A stretch of 64,000 nucleotides of DNA from Symbiotaphrina buchneri. Its lineage: Eukaryota; Ascomycota; Symbiotaphrinales; Symbiotaphrinaceae. The stretch covers positions 434,001-498,000 of the forward strand of contig BCIG01000015.1 in NCBI GenBank assembly GCA_001599915.1. Direction: 5' to 3'. Below the pieces are notes generated by a model. That model was not told where the DNA came from and did no database searches. It saw only the letters and a program-made list of their open reading frames with translations. The position numbers were made by a program, and so were the translations under genes. Below are positions 11,659 through 24,171 of this stretch, one piece after another (the stretch's first letter is position 1; each line of letters starts with the position of its first letter).

Positions 11659-13654
11659 TTACTCAATGTTCCACGGAGCGCGCGCATTGGGAGGCGCATC
11701 AGCATCCTTCATCTCAACGTCCCCGTCTTCCTTCTTGTTGCCATCGTCCGCCAACTTCCTCTTCTCCTCCTTGGCCCGCTTCTTTTCCTCCTTCTTCATC
11801 TTCTTTTCTTCCTCACGGCTGACCTTCCGGCGCTTTGGCTCATTGATCGTGCGAGGAGACAAGCCGGGGCTGCTCGCGAAAGGAGACGTCTGCGCAGAGG
11901 CAATGCGGCGTGACCCAAGGAGGTTGGTGCTCGTCCTCGTGGCCAGACCCTCTGGGATGGAATGGGCGGCGGTGTCGAGACGCTCGGCTGTAGCTCTGAC
12001 GCCAGCGAACCTGCCATTGTTTGGAGCACTCGGCCCACCGGTTGTAATACCATTATCGGCACTGAAGGGAGATCCTTGAGGATAATGCCCGGCAGTAGCC
12101 TGAAGAGCCAGACCAGGTGCGCTCATTTCGTGGTCGGTGTTACTACCAGGGTTGTTAGGAGCGTCAGTGATGGTGTTGAGACCACCTTTGTAGGTCCCAT
12201 GTGTGACGAATTCACTGGTCGGAATTGCCGCCCCAGATGGCGCGTCAACTGTGATTGAAGGAAGGCAGGTTTCATCACCGGCAGAATTGGAAGTGAGGAC
12301 GTTCTTAGCAGCTGGGTCTGGAAGCTTGGAGGCGTGGCTGACGACTGCATTCGCAGGATGAGCCATTGGTCCAGTAAGAGCCGCTGGCCCAGGAGCATTG
12401 ATAGCGGCAATAAGGCGGTTATGACTCTCACGGATCCTTTGTCCATGAGTGGCTCCGCTTGCTGCGAGCCCGGTCGTGCCGCTCGAGGTAGAGCCGGTCG
12501 TGGTAGTATTACCAGCAGATTTGAAGATATTTGCCATGGCGTACTGAGTACGTTCTTCATGGCGACGCTGAGTCTCTTCCGGACCGTGTGGGTTGGTCCA
12601 GATCTTCATTGGCCCATCACGGGCTTGAGGATCCCAGAAGCCTGGGATGTCCTCATCCCCTTTGTAGTTGACCGAGAGCACCGGATTGCAATGCTTTTCG
12701 CAACAATAGGCAGTCGCGACGGTCTTGTTTGGCAGTGTCTCGTACCCGACACGCTCCGGATGAGTTGCCACGTAGGCCCTCATCTGCTCTCTACGAGCCA
12801 TGAGCACGAAACGGCTCATGGCCTCACTGGACAGAATATGAGCATAAACTGAGTGCTCCACAGACGAAAGACTTACCTGCAATGCCACACATCGTGCATG
12901 GGGCAATACCAATCCCCTAAATCCATGTTAGCCCATATGATTCAGTCAAAACAGAAGGGAAAGAATGACGTACCGTTGCCGCCAGGGAAGAAGGGCGCAA
13001 GCCTCTTCTGCACGAGAGTGCACATGTAATGGCCAACGCTATTGCGGATGCAAGGTCCACAGAACCAGTCCACTGCACGCGTAGCTTGTAAGTACTGGGG
13101 TCGGTCTACCACAAATCCGAGCTTCTAGACTTACCTCCGGGAACTGGGGGCAGGAACATCTTTGAAAGTTGGGCGGCCGTTCCAAATCGAGTCTTGGCTG
13201 CCTCTTCCATCCTGAGGATTTGCTGGTACTTTTGTAGTACACAGTCAAGGTGCAGGTACGCGTACGTGCAAGTGTCGCCCTCTGCAGTGGCATGGTCGTT
13301 GGTACAGTACAGCTTTGGGCTAGGAGAGTCTTTGTTGCCACAATAGCAAAAGAGCTTTACTCCATTTGCCGCCATCTTGGCCTTCAGATGCGCAAGCTTC
13401 TTCGGGTCTTTCTCTTGATGGAGCAGTTGATTTGGATCAGTATGAAAGGATGAAGGTTGTGGCGCGGAAGGAAGATAGAATGAGGAATCTGGGACGTCGT
13501 CTGAGCGTGGGTTTGGGGAAGAGAACGGCCTGTAAAGTATGAGAGGCTGTTGGCATGAAGAGTGCAGGTGAGGAAGGGTAACTTGCGATTCAAGAGAAAG
13601 ACGCCGTTCACCCTCGTCGCCCGTGAGGAAGTAGTACGGGTGATAGCCTGACAT
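11659..13654 (-). CDS. Uncharacterised nuclear-like protein with two Cys-rich clusters
   Basis: I do not recognise this protein. Four exons on the minus strand: 13654-13135, 13072-12974, 12916-12877, 12826-11659, about 608 residues, with phases consistent throughout. The first cluster (about residues 95-140) has KLFCYCGNKD, LYCTNDH and YLHLDCVLQ. The second, formed across exons 1-4, has DWFCGPCIRN, YMCTL, GDWYCPMHDVWHC and later YCCEKHCNPV. The regular CxxC/CxH pairs suggest structural zinc sites. The middle is low-complexity (Ser, Thr, Gly, Ala, Pro). The C-terminus carries a basic patch (EPKRRKVSR) and a Lys/Glu-rich helix, which look like a nuclear localisation signal. Nuclear location and zinc binding are inferences. 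The start is the first ATG of the frame. Confidence 0.75.
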
Positions 13655-14014
13655 GATAGGTCCACGATAGTCAGCGGGCTATTCTGCTGAGTCGCCGCTT
13701 AGTCGTAGAAAACAGCAATGAGAGCTAGGATTGCAAGAAATCGATGATACCGCGACGATACGGCGATGTCGTGACCGTATGAAGAGATGGTGGATGAGAG
13801 TAGGAGGCGTCGATATCGACCAGATCGTGACGATACAGTTTCGACTACCCACAATAGAACAGAAGTGAATGCCACCAGGCTAGTCTTGGAAGGAAACCAG
13901 TTCTCGAGCAATACCGTCCGTCTAAATCCTCTATTTGCGAGAGTTCATATCAATCAGAGGGGTTCTGTTTTCATGATCCTGCATATATTCAGACACTCCG
14001 GGTCCGGCGTAATT

Positions 14015-14620
14015 TCACAGCCAGATAGTCATATCACAGGTGGGACATCGTTTCATGAGCCGGACGACAAGGAGGCTGTCGTACTTCATATCAAGCTCTA
14101 TGTGATGCGAGTGCCTTGTAGAGAAGAACTCCTTGAGAAAGTTCTGTTTGATTTGGTCATCTGCATCACCAAGCATGGACAACAAGTCAAGTAGCTCATC
14201 AAGCTTTCCCTTGTATAGAACCATTGTACTATTAGTTGTACCCAAGGTATAAAAGAAACACCTGTCGAAGCACAGATGGCCCTTCGTGCGAAAAGAGGGT
14301 TTGTACCGATGAGAAATACAGTGATGGCATAATATCCAAAGGGATTCTCGTGTCATGGGCCTTTGCCTCTAGTCCAAGCCAGGCTGCGGAGGTCTCTTTG
14401 GTCCATACCTGCAACGTTGTCAACACTAGGCCGTCTTTTGTTGCAGTGTTCGCACGAATTTGGGAGAAGGGAGCACTCACCGGCAATCGAAGCTCTGCAA
14501 CTCATCTTATCTTCTATCCGTCCAGCAGCTACCACACGTTGCGCCTCCAGGACTTGGATCTAGCATTCCATTATCCCCTCAAGGCAGACATTAGTCTGTC
14601 CGGCGGTTTGTTTTAGCACC
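14015..14620 (-). pseudogene. Possible gene relic, weakly FAD-linked-oxidase-like
   Basis: Two minus-strand blocks read like real protein: about 14420-14260 (VWTKETSAAWLGLEAKAHD, then IPLDIMPSLYFSS) and about 14222-14015 (VLYKGKLDELLDLLSMLGD, ending RCPTCDMTIWL and a stop). A GTGAGT donor near 14479 and a GTTGCAG acceptor near 14415 could join the first block to an upstream exon. The order (W-T-K, then IP.., then YKG..DELL..L) recalls the substrate domain of berberine-bridge-type oxidases. That resemblance is weak, and no flavin-binding N-terminal domain is visible upstream. It could also be an unrelated small gene. Confidence 0.2.
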
Positions 14621-15290
14621 GTCATCATTCAGGAGTCTGTCATATCTACACGATGATCACCCCAAGAAATGTTTCGACCTGACGCGAGGCTATTCAAGTC
14701 ATCCAGCACGGTGCTTTGATACAGACGCACGGTTGAGGCAAAGGCCATTATTCTAGGCATCTGTTCGACAAATAGTCCTGAACAGCGTTCAATCCCCGGG
14801 GACTGGTTCAAAGTCCAAGCCTTCATACACACGTCAGGTAGAAATCCAAGCTTTGGGACCTTCAACTCCACTAGGCCGTCTGCCTTCTTCCCGGACCGGG
14901 TCAGCTGCCTATGTCCAAGACGATATGTTGACAGGCACTGTAGTCACACAAAGCGACGAGCTTATGCTCAATGGAGGAAGGCTTTGCTCCTATCTCAATC
15001 CGAGGAAGGTTCCTGTATAAATTCACAGAATCATGGCGGGCGCACCAAATACACATGACTGGTGGCCCCCTAACGAGGTCTGGGCATCGGATATTTCGGT
15101 GCGATTGGCCGATGCATCGTCTCGACGGACTGCAAGCTTCGGCATGGTTGTTGCTTGGCTGGACGACGGCCCCCTTTCCAATAGAAGCTCTCCTGGGCAG
15201 GTTGAAGCCCGCTGTCTGCGAATTGAATGGGCACAATATACCTACCGTATATTGCGGGCCAGTCGTGTTGAAGGAAGTATGGAAACCGGA

Positions 15291-15330
15291 ATTGGCGGTA
15301 AGCCACTGCTGATTGGTGGTTGGTGATTGG
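15291..15330 (-). promoter_or_regulatory. Cluster of three inverted CCAAT boxes
   Basis: ATTGG (CCAAT on the minus strand) occurs at 15291-15295, 15312-15316 and 15326-15330, about 220-260 bp before the SET gene start. This is the usual position for the CCAAT-binding (Hap/CBC) complex in moulds. Confidence 0.45.
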
Positions 15331-15550
15331 CGATTGAGCGGAGCAGCAGCGTCACTTGTGCCTGTTTTTGCTGCGTTTGCTAGACGTTTCTCTTTTAACC
15401 GCCAAACAGACCACACATCTGTCTCTATGCATATGCGATAACACTCATATCCTGAATCTTTCAGTATCACTCTCTAGCATTAAAAGCCTTTTCCACGTCT
15501 TCTTTTTCTGGCATCGAACATTTTTTCAATTGGAGCCGAAAAGCGGCAGC

Positions 15551-17655
15551 ATGGCAGATTCTGACCCCGCGATTGCCGACTTGCTGGCATGGGTGGCAGA
15601 AAATGGCGGATCACTGCACCCTGATATTCAAATCCTTTACGATGAGGGCAATGGGTATTCCCTACGCCTGAGAGAAGGGGCACAGCCTCTTGATGCTGAG
15701 ACTTCCATTTTGACCTGCCCCAACTTACTCACCATTTCTTTCCTCAATGCTACTTCTGCTTCTCCGTTCAAGCCGCATGCCCCAAAATTCCCAGATGCCT
15801 TTCTCAAAGTGGTCCACCCATGGACCGTGACTGTTTTCTTCATTTGTCAGCATTATCTTTTGAAGGAGAAGTCCTTTTGGTATCCCTATATCAGATCCCT
15901 GCCGCAACCGCATGAGATAGATAAGCTGGGGACGCCACTTTGGTTCTCGGATGAGGACAAGGTCTTTCTGCTGGGTACAAACGTCGAGAAAGCTTGTCTG
16001 GACAGAGAAGATGATTGGAGAGAACTTTGGAAGGCAGCCATTGCTATTTTGCAGGCGGCGGAGTGGGATGTCACGGGATATACATGGTAAGCCGTTGGGC
16101 ATGCTAGCACGTTATGTCCACTGTTCCCGTGTCTGACAGAGCCCAAGGGAACTCATTAAATGGGCTGCAACCATGCTTAGCTCCCGAAGTTTCATCTCTC
16201 CTCTATTGAACGAGGCACAACCCGATGATGGCTCAAACGAGCATTGGCGGGAGAGGATCCAGACTGATGAGCCCTTTCCCGTACTATTCCCTCTAGTGGA
16301 CAATCTCAATCACCGCCCAATGGCCAAGATCACATGGCGGCCTGGTAAGACAGAGCTGGCTCTTGAAATCGGTGAGAAGCTGCAGCCGGGAGATGCAGTA
16401 TGGAATAACTATGGCCCAAAGACAAACGAAGAATGTGCGTTCGCCTCTTGAATCCTACACGTACATGGCATGCTAACTCCGAGGACTCAAAGTGCTTCTT
16501 GGATATGGCTTCTGCCTTCAAGACAATCCTTTCGACCTTGTCCTCCTCAAGTTCAGCCCTCCCTTCACTCCCACCCTCCTAGCGATCCGTGAACGACAGT
16601 CATCCTTCGAGGGTGCCTCAGCTGAAGACACAGTCCACTACCTAACCTCACCCTTCAACAAACTAGGCCTGTACCCGGCCGCCATTCCCGAATTCAGATC
16701 ATTCCCGCCCGCGCTCCTCGACACTTTCACGCTCTTCGTCGCCAACGCGCGGGAACTGCGGCTCCTCGAGGAGGACCCGGACATCTCTCGGACGAGGGTG
16801 GGCGTGGGCATGCGCAACCGGTTCGACGCCATGGCACAGCTTCTGAACGCCCTGCGCCGGAAACGGGACCTTATTCTCTCGCACAAGCCCGGCCGGCCAA
16901 AGAACGACAAGCAGCGCAATGCCAAGATCTACCGGGACTCCCAGCTCGACATCCTCGAAGATAACATCGACGTGCTGGAGTCGCGTCTACAAAAGGCCAT
17001 TAATGCCGAGGGGTCCAAAGAACCTGCTGCCGCAGAAACCCAGACTCCGCAACAACATCCTAGCCAGCACCTCGGCCCCGGCACGGGCGAGCTCATCACC
17101 CTCAAAGGCGCAGTGCGCCTGTTGGAGGAGCTTGACGAGGGCATCTACCGCGCCTTCCGCAAGGGCTTGAAGGCCGCGCTGGGGACGAACAAGACGAAAG
17201 AGCTGCGCGAGGCCGGCTGGGAGGAGGCAGTCTGGACCATGTGGATCTGCGCCGTGTACGTATGGTACCGGCACCATCCACGTTCACCACAGGGCTCCGC
17301 TGCCACCACCCCTGCACAGCCCGAGAGCGACCAGGTGTCCAGGTTCGTGAAGTGGATGAGTTATCAGCTGAAGCAGTACCCGCTGGACGCTTCGGCTGCG
17401 GTGCCGGAGGAGAATGCAGATGCCGTCAATGAGTTACTTGGAGTCGTCGATGCAGCTGCTAAGGCATATCCCGACACGTTCTGGGCGGACAAGGCGTGGG
17501 ACGCGAGGTTCTTACGGTGGGGTACGGTGGTCGGGATGGAGGAAGGGTTGGATGTTGTATTGGATGAGGAGGACGAAAGCGTCAGGGCGGAGCATGTCCT
17601 CTACTTGGAAGACGGCAGTACCATGCCGGAGGACTTGGATCTGGTGGAAGCATAG
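15551..17655 (+). CDS. SET-domain protein lysine methyltransferase (LSMT/RKM type)
   Basis: S-adenosylmethionine-dependent lysine methyltransferase of the class with a split SET domain and a helical substrate-binding C-terminal domain, which includes plant Rubisco LSMT and the yeast ribosomal enzymes Rkm1-4. Exons 15551-16086, 16148-16434 and 16493-17655 give about 661 residues. The N-SET block is GNGYSLRLREGAQPLD with ILTCPNLL. The C-SET block is VDNLNHRPM (SAM-binding NH) followed by NNYGPKTNEELLLGYGF, created across intron 2. The C-terminal half is helical, charged and rich in Glu/Ala. The substrate cannot be read from sequence: ribosomal proteins, elongation factors and histones are all possible. 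The start chosen is the ATG of MADSDPAIADLL, where N-SET similarity begins; the same frame is open further upstream. Intron 1 must use its second AG (16146-16147), because the first would create a stop. Confidence 0.85.
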
Positions 17656-17817
17656 AGTTGGGTAGACCGCAATGTGTTACGGCCGAAACATTAGCATATC
17701 AGTGGAAGCAATACATGAGTCATGATCGTTGATCATCATTGCAATAAGAACATGCGGAAAAATTGCTCAAGCAAAGGTGAAACATGTGGGTATCCAAAGG
17801 AAAAAAGATGAGAAGCC

Positions 17818-19230
17818 CTAGTAGCCTGAGTCCCACAACTCCTTCTCCTCCAAAACCTCGTCCTTCTCCTTTATCGCAACCCTCCTTCCCTCCTCCCTCT
17901 CCCTCCGCTTCCTCTCTTGTTTCGTCACCAGCCTAGGAGTGACGGGTGTCATTGGGGTGAAAGGCATGTACGGGCTATACGGCGTGCTGGGAACGCCAGT
18001 GCGCGGAGCTCCGAGGAACCGTGGAGACCTGATGTCAACGCTCACGGTCGAGCGCTCGAGGACCGTCGTCTTGACAGACGAGCCGGCACTATCCGGGTGC
18101 CGCAGCGGAAGACTGCGGTCGGCGAGCGGGTGATGGCGCGAAGGTGACGGTCGTGAGAAATTAGTCGCATTCGGGCTCAGGGGACTTGTCGGGCTGCGTT
18201 GCGCACCGAACCTCTCCACGCTAGACATGTTGGTAGAGATGGGTGCCAGACGAGGGACAGGGGGAGGTGGTCCGGGTGGATTGTAGTCACGAGGAGGCAA
18301 GATCTTATCATAGTCCTCGGTGCAGGGAGTGACTTGTCCTGACGAGGGCAGAGGGGACGAGATCTCGAGGTTCCGGGCTCCACGAAGCTTGCTCAGACGG
18401 TTTGAGCGAGATGAGCGGACGGAGGGGATAGAAGTCGTAGAACCATTGCGGGCATGCATCTCAATGGGCGTAGAGCGCAAGGGCGATCGAGGCTCCGGTT
18501 TCACGGGGGAGCGGAGCGTGTCACCGTCTGGGATGCGGGTGACGGTAGTATTGAGGCTGGCAAGCTTCGGACGCTCACGAGTAGAGTCGCTGCCTACGGC
18601 CGGACTTTGGCCAGCCGCAAGAGGTCGGGTGGTATCTTCTTGCAGGACAGCAGCATACAGTCGCTCCAAGTCCGCCGCCCGCTGCTCTCTGTCCTCCTCG
18701 ATAACACGGGAGTCGAAACTGGCGGGCGGGACTGGCTGCCGCGGGGTCAAAGGCTGTCGGTCTTCTTGCAATTGCTTGTTCTTCGATGAGCGGGACCAGC
18801 CAAATGCCTGCTGTGGGCTCGGCCAGACATGGGCAGATGCTGTGGAGTCTGGCGAAGGCCAGATGCGGTGCGACTCTTTGCTGTCTGGGGAGCGGAAGAC
18901 GTTTCCGGGGGAAGGCTTGACCATTTCCATATCGAGCGTTTTGGGTGACGACTCTGCAGCTCTTCGCAGTCGCCGGCCTATGAATAGGAGACAGATGCTA
19001 ATGACCAGCAACGAGAACAAGTATGCCCCAACAATGCCGCCGATTTGGGCAGGGATCAGTGAAGGATCGCGAGAAGCGTTCGCTGAGAATGGAGGGCCGT
19101 CTTCTGGTGAGGGCGCCGGACTTTCGTCAATATGCGGAATCCAGATGCTCGCACAGTCGGTGGTGGGAGAGGAGAGAAAAACGGCAAGGGCAAAGGCAAG
19201 AGACAGTCTTTTCAAGGAGGTGGCAGACAT
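17818..19230 (-). CDS. Single-pass membrane protein with signal peptide
   Basis: Intronless, 470 residues, family not recognised. Residues 1-27 form a signal peptide (hydrophobic LSLAFALAVFLSS). A short Pro/Ser-rich luminal or outer segment follows, then one membrane helix at about 63-85 (IGGIVGAYLFSLLVISICLL) and a basic stop-transfer (GRRLRR). The rest is a long, disordered, Ser/Pro-rich cytoplasmic tail with many SP/TP sites, suggesting phosphorylation, and a Lys/Arg/Glu-rich C-terminus. The design (cleaved signal, short ectodomain, one helix, long disordered tail) resembles fungal wall-stress or polarity-associated membrane proteins, but no WSC domain is visible. It converges with the SET gene, 162 bp apart. 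Confidence 0.75.
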   Translation of the reverse strand: MSATSLKRLSLAFALAVFLSSPTTDCASIWIPHIDESPAPSPEDGPPFSANASRDPSLIPAQIGGIVGAYLFSLLVISICLLFIGRRLRRAAESSPKTLDMEMVKPSPGNVFRSPDSKESHRIWPSPDSTASAHVWPSPQQAFGWSRSSKNKQLQEDRQPLTPRQPVPPASFDSRVIEEDREQRAADLERLYAAVLQEDTTRPLAAGQSPAVGSDSTRERPKLASLNTTVTRIPDGDTLRSPVKPEPRSPLRSTPIEMHARNGSTTSIPSVRSSRSNRLSKLRGARNLEISSPLPSSGQVTPCTEDYDKILPPRDYNPPGPPPPVPRLAPISTNMSSVERFGAQRSPTSPLSPNATNFSRPSPSRHHPLADRSLPLRHPDSAGSSVKTTVLERSTVSVDIRSPRFLGAPRTGVPSTPYSPYMPFTPMTPVTPRLVTKQERKRREREEGRRVAIKEKDEVLEEKELWDSGY

Positions 19231-19878
19231 ATTAATGCCCAGGGAGTAGCACTACCACAGCTGCTCAGGGGCAAACAGCTCAGTATCTTGCAAACCAGAG
19301 AAGGTTCAAGGGAGATGCTTTATTGCATCGTGGAGGAGCATGAGTGAGGGTTAGATGTGATAAGAAGTCATCACTCAAAGGCATCCCGCGCCGTGCGGGT
19401 GCGGGCGCGTAAACGACGGCCATGAGGTGGAAGATGCACTGTGACAGGATGCAGTGCAAGGGCCCAAGGTCAAGGTGTGAAAGTGCGGAGTGTGAGTGCT
19501 GATTGGTCGTCGCAGTTCGAGGTGCAAGGCTGTAAGCGCCGACGCCTTACCACTCTAAGGCACCGCAAGCCATGAAGCAACCATTAATATTGGGGAACGG
19601 GGCTACAGAAGATAAGGCAAGGTAGTTATGCTCAGGTGAGAGAGCTAAGAGATGTCTTTATTTCTTAACCTTCGCTCTGTGAACTGTGTGCCCTCAGGAT
19701 TGCACGCCCATTTTGATAATTGCCGAATTGTTCCTGGTGCCGAGACGCTCATAAAAGAGACCCTCGCAAGCACACCCCTGAAACAACCAACACCATGCTA
19801 CAGTCGAACACACATCCCAGACCTCCTGAACCCAGAACGCCAGCCGTGCCGATGCAAGGTCATAATCGCTGCATTACA
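19231..19878. other. Intergenic region
   Basis: Promoter of the membrane-protein gene and 3' flank of the Etp1-like gene. GC-rich in the middle (near 19380-19420). The plus-strand open frame starting at 19652 is the antisense of the RING gene's 3' end and is not a gene. Confidence 0.5.
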
Positions 19879-22112
19879 TTATCGACGTCCCTTACCCTTC
19901 CTCTTCTTCGGGTCCGGTTTGGGCTCTGGAATCTCTAAAGTACCCTCCCGGACTTCCTCGCCCTGCTCCTTCAGTTTCTCCGTGCCACTAATGAAGAAGC
20001 TAAGGTCCCTGTTCTGGTCCTCCAAGTCTCGTTCCCGCTCTTTCAGTCTTTCGACCTCCTTGGACAACGCCTCCTTTTCTTTGCCCAGCGCCTCCACCCG
20101 CTTGAAGAGGTTCTCCGCCATTACCTTTTCCTCCTGCCACTGTTTCTCCATCCTTCGCGAGAGCGCCTCCAGCTTCTCTGCTCTGCGCTCGGCCCGCGTC
20201 TTCTCCTTTTCCAGGCCCGGTAATATCTCTTTGGTCACATGATCGTACTCAAGTTTCATCTCTGCCAACGCCTGGCTTGCTTTGTTGGCCATCTCGGCGG
20301 CTTTTTCGGCCGCACTGCTTGCCTTGGCAGCCTTATCCACAGCTCGTTCCACCTTCTCTTCGAAGTAAAGCCTCTGACTGTCGAGCTGGCTCGTGAGAAG
20401 ATATGTATATTCCATGCCAATGTTATCCAACTTCTCCCTTGGCACAACATCTTCACTTAGTCCAGTGTAGGAGAGGTTCGAATTCGTATTGCTCAACGCG
20501 GAGGGAAGCTCCACCAGCTTTCCGTCGGAAGCGTTCTGAATGAGGCGATGCACATAACCATCGCCAGCATAATCCCATACTCGCTGTGTCGCAACGTCCA
20601 TAGCGTAGCAATGAGAAGTCTGTTGATAGTGAGAGAAGGCATGAGCCGAGTCATAACGACCGCACCCGACGTTCCCACATATCAAGCAGATCCATAGGTT
20701 TGACACCGAACCACAGACGCTACATTCATTCTCCGGCTCTTCGCCGTCCGCTCTCCCACTAATACGTCCCATACCATCTCCTTGTGTATACCGACAGACA
20801 GGACATCCGCTGCCGCGCCACTTCTGCAAGCACGCACAGTGGAAGACGTGTTGGCAGAGAATCGTGAGCAATCCAGTTGTTTCGTCCATCCGCTCCAGGC
20901 AGACTGGGCATGTAGGTAACTCCACCAAGGCCGGAGTTGGAGGAGCCAGGGGCTTCGTCGTTAGCGGGGCCGGAGCTAGTGATGATGATGATGCTGGAAT
21001 CGGCGCAGACTGGGGTATTTGTGCGGACTTATTCGGGGTGAAGGGATCGTTGGTCATATCCGGGAAGCTTGTAGCATGACCGAGACCCGCTGGTACTTGG
21101 AACTCGATTGACTTGACAAACACAACATGGCAATTTTCTGGCTGAATAGGAAAGGTTAGAGACAGACTCCATGCCCAAAGCTTGACCCAGCACTTACCTC
21201 CATGCTATTGAAAGCCTTTCCATTCCATTCTCTCCTCCATGCCTTTGCCTTCTTCGCATCTCGGAACTTCATCAGTACCATGTACCTATTCACGCGCCCT
21301 GTCCGGATCATTCGAAAGTGACTGACATCCTGCCGGGTCTGTTCGCCCACAAAGCCTAGAAAGTCGGCTGGCGTAAGATAGGATGGCACCGCAAGTATAC
21401 ACAGTGTTGTGCAATCTTCATCTAGAACACCCAGATTCTGCTCTCCTGGTGTTGTAGCCCTTCCAGCTTCGGAATCACTACTAGAAAGCTCGTCATCATA
21501 CAAGCCAGGAGTCTCTTGCGCATCCCGGTACAGGTGGACGATGCCCCAACCAAGTTCGGTGTTCTTGGGGTCCAAAGGCACGTATCGACCCTTTGTGGCC
21601 AGCCCACTTGGTCCTGCACTGATGCCATCCTCGATGTAGCTTCCGGACGTGTCCTTCCGTGTCTCGTTGAGATGTTTCGCAGGAACCATATCTATACTCT
21701 CCACGGCCACACGGTCAAATCGCCAGTCTATGTGGGCTACCTGACTTGCTTTGTTGTCAGTCGCAGCGAGTTTATGCTCCGCAGCTGTCGTGGTACCATT
21801 TGTGCCTGTGGCAAAGTTTGCGCCCAGGTTTGCTTGGGTTCTCGTCCGGTTGGGCAGCCCGGGCCCTACGACAACTTTCTGCTTCGTAGGGCTTCGCTGT
21901 ATATGAGTCGACCGGGTACGTCGGTGGGTTGTCTTACTCTGCGCTTTGGGAGTCAAGATAGCGTATTGGTGGCTGGGCAGAGGGGTTTCGAAGATATTCG
22001 TATCTGCACCAGGCAAGTGGATTTCTTGCTGTAGGGTTGCTTCATTCGTTCCAGTTGTGGCAGGATATGGATAGAGCTCAAACGCGAGATGGTAGAAGTA
22101 CGCTGGCGGCAT
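19879..22112 (-). CDS. BRAP2/Etp1-type RING ubiquitin ligase
   Basis: Putative E3 ubiquitin ligase related to human BRAP2 and yeast Etp1, which link ubiquitin signalling to Ras/MAPK scaffolding or ethanol tolerance. Two exons, 22112-21198 and 21141-19879, with a 56-nt intron, give about 725 residues. Order of domains: an RNA-recognition-like BRAP2 domain (about 230-320, with CILAVPSYLTPADFLGF and YMVLMKF, and the join SMEPENCHVVFVKSIEF); a RING finger from about 383 (CPVCLERMDETTGLL, HVFHCACL, CPVC); a UBP-type zinc finger (CSVCGSVSNLWICLICG, CGRYDSAHA, SHCYAMD) that binds ubiquitin tails; then a long coiled coil (about 560-700) and a Lys/Arg-rich tail. All RING and UBP metal ligands look present. 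The polyubiquitin gene lies next to it on the same strand. Confidence 0.92.
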
Positions 22113-22575
22113 CAGGAACTTGGTGGACAGATGCAGGTCATCATGAGCAAAACCATAGTAACGCCGTTGTGAGATTGTTGTTGTTGAAGCTTTGCACGCT
22201 GCACTAGGTACGAAGAGGGTTGCGGAGATATTTACCGGAACTTGAGGACATAGCGTTGATTTAGGTAGATATCACGTGCATATACGGTATGCTGTGCATC
22301 TTTGTGGAAGAAGCTACGATAGACTACGCTGCAGTCATTTACGGCAAACAGACGTCAAGGAAGTGGAACTGAGATATTCACAAGACACCTCAGTGGGTTG
22401 TCTGTTAAATTGCTCTATACAACGATATTTGCTGATGCGCGAATTGTGTTGCGGCGTGCTTCATGAGTATTGTACGCCACGAGAAGAATGCCGTTACCAG
22501 AACCGAGACCTGATCCGACGACCCGCTGAAAACTTGCAATCAAAGTGAGACCCAGGATATCAACATGCCCATTGC
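22113..22575. other. Intergenic between Etp1-like and polyubiquitin genes
   Basis: Promoter of the Etp1-like gene and terminator of polyubiquitin. Nothing else seen. Confidence 0.5.
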
Positions 22576-23940
<1,365 letters not shown>

Positions 23941-24136
23941 CTAGGACGTGTGGATGATGGTATGTGAAGTGAGGTGAAGTGGGAGGAAGGATGATGTGGA
24001 GGAGGCGGCGAGGCTTAAGTAGGGTGGGTGAGTGAGTGGAAGGCGAGGCGAGGTATGAGCTACGCAGTATGACACAGCCCACGCTCCGGCCACAAGGGCC
24101 ACCGTAATTGATTACGCGAGCGGGATTGGAATTCCA

Positions 24137-24141
24137 CCAAT
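24137..24141 (+). promoter_or_regulatory. CCAAT box upstream of polyubiquitin
   Basis: CCAAT, followed by CAGAAT, about 280 bp before the polyubiquitin start codon. Consistent with CBC-complex binding. Confidence 0.35.
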
Positions 24142-24163
24142 CAGAATCTAGCCTGGCTTCCGA

Positions 24164-24171
24164 TTCTGGAA
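24164..24171. promoter_or_regulatory. Candidate heat-shock element
   Basis: TTCTGGAA is the core nTTCnnGAAn dyad of Hsf1 sites. A further TTC lies just upstream and another GGAA about 10 bp downstream. It sits about 305 bp before the polyubiquitin start, and fungal polyubiquitin genes are typically heat-induced. Confidence 0.35.

Larger units (their letters stand above)
13655..15550. other. Gene-poor 1.9 kb, possible degraded gene on minus strand
   Basis: No complete gene found. The minus strand between about 14015 and 14620 has coding-like blocks separated by plausible splice signals (separate entry). The minus strand at 14629-14871 and 14901-15470 also has open frames without a family I recognise. 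The last 250 bp serve as promoter of the SET gene. Confidence 0.4.

Noticed and set aside
13490-13590. An intron in exon 1 of the Cys-rich gene (GTTACC donor, TTTACAG acceptor)
   Set aside because: Removing it shifts the frame away from the Cys-rich block; the unspliced frame is continuous and sensible.
13655-15550. Transposon remnant in the 1.9-kb gap
   Set aside because: No transposase, reverse transcriptase, terminal inverted repeat or target-site duplication could be recognised.
18320-19249. Plus-strand open frame of 309 codons opposite the membrane-protein gene
   Set aside because: Antisense shadow of a GC-rich, Ser/Pro-rich gene. The minus-strand product has a signal peptide and a membrane helix.
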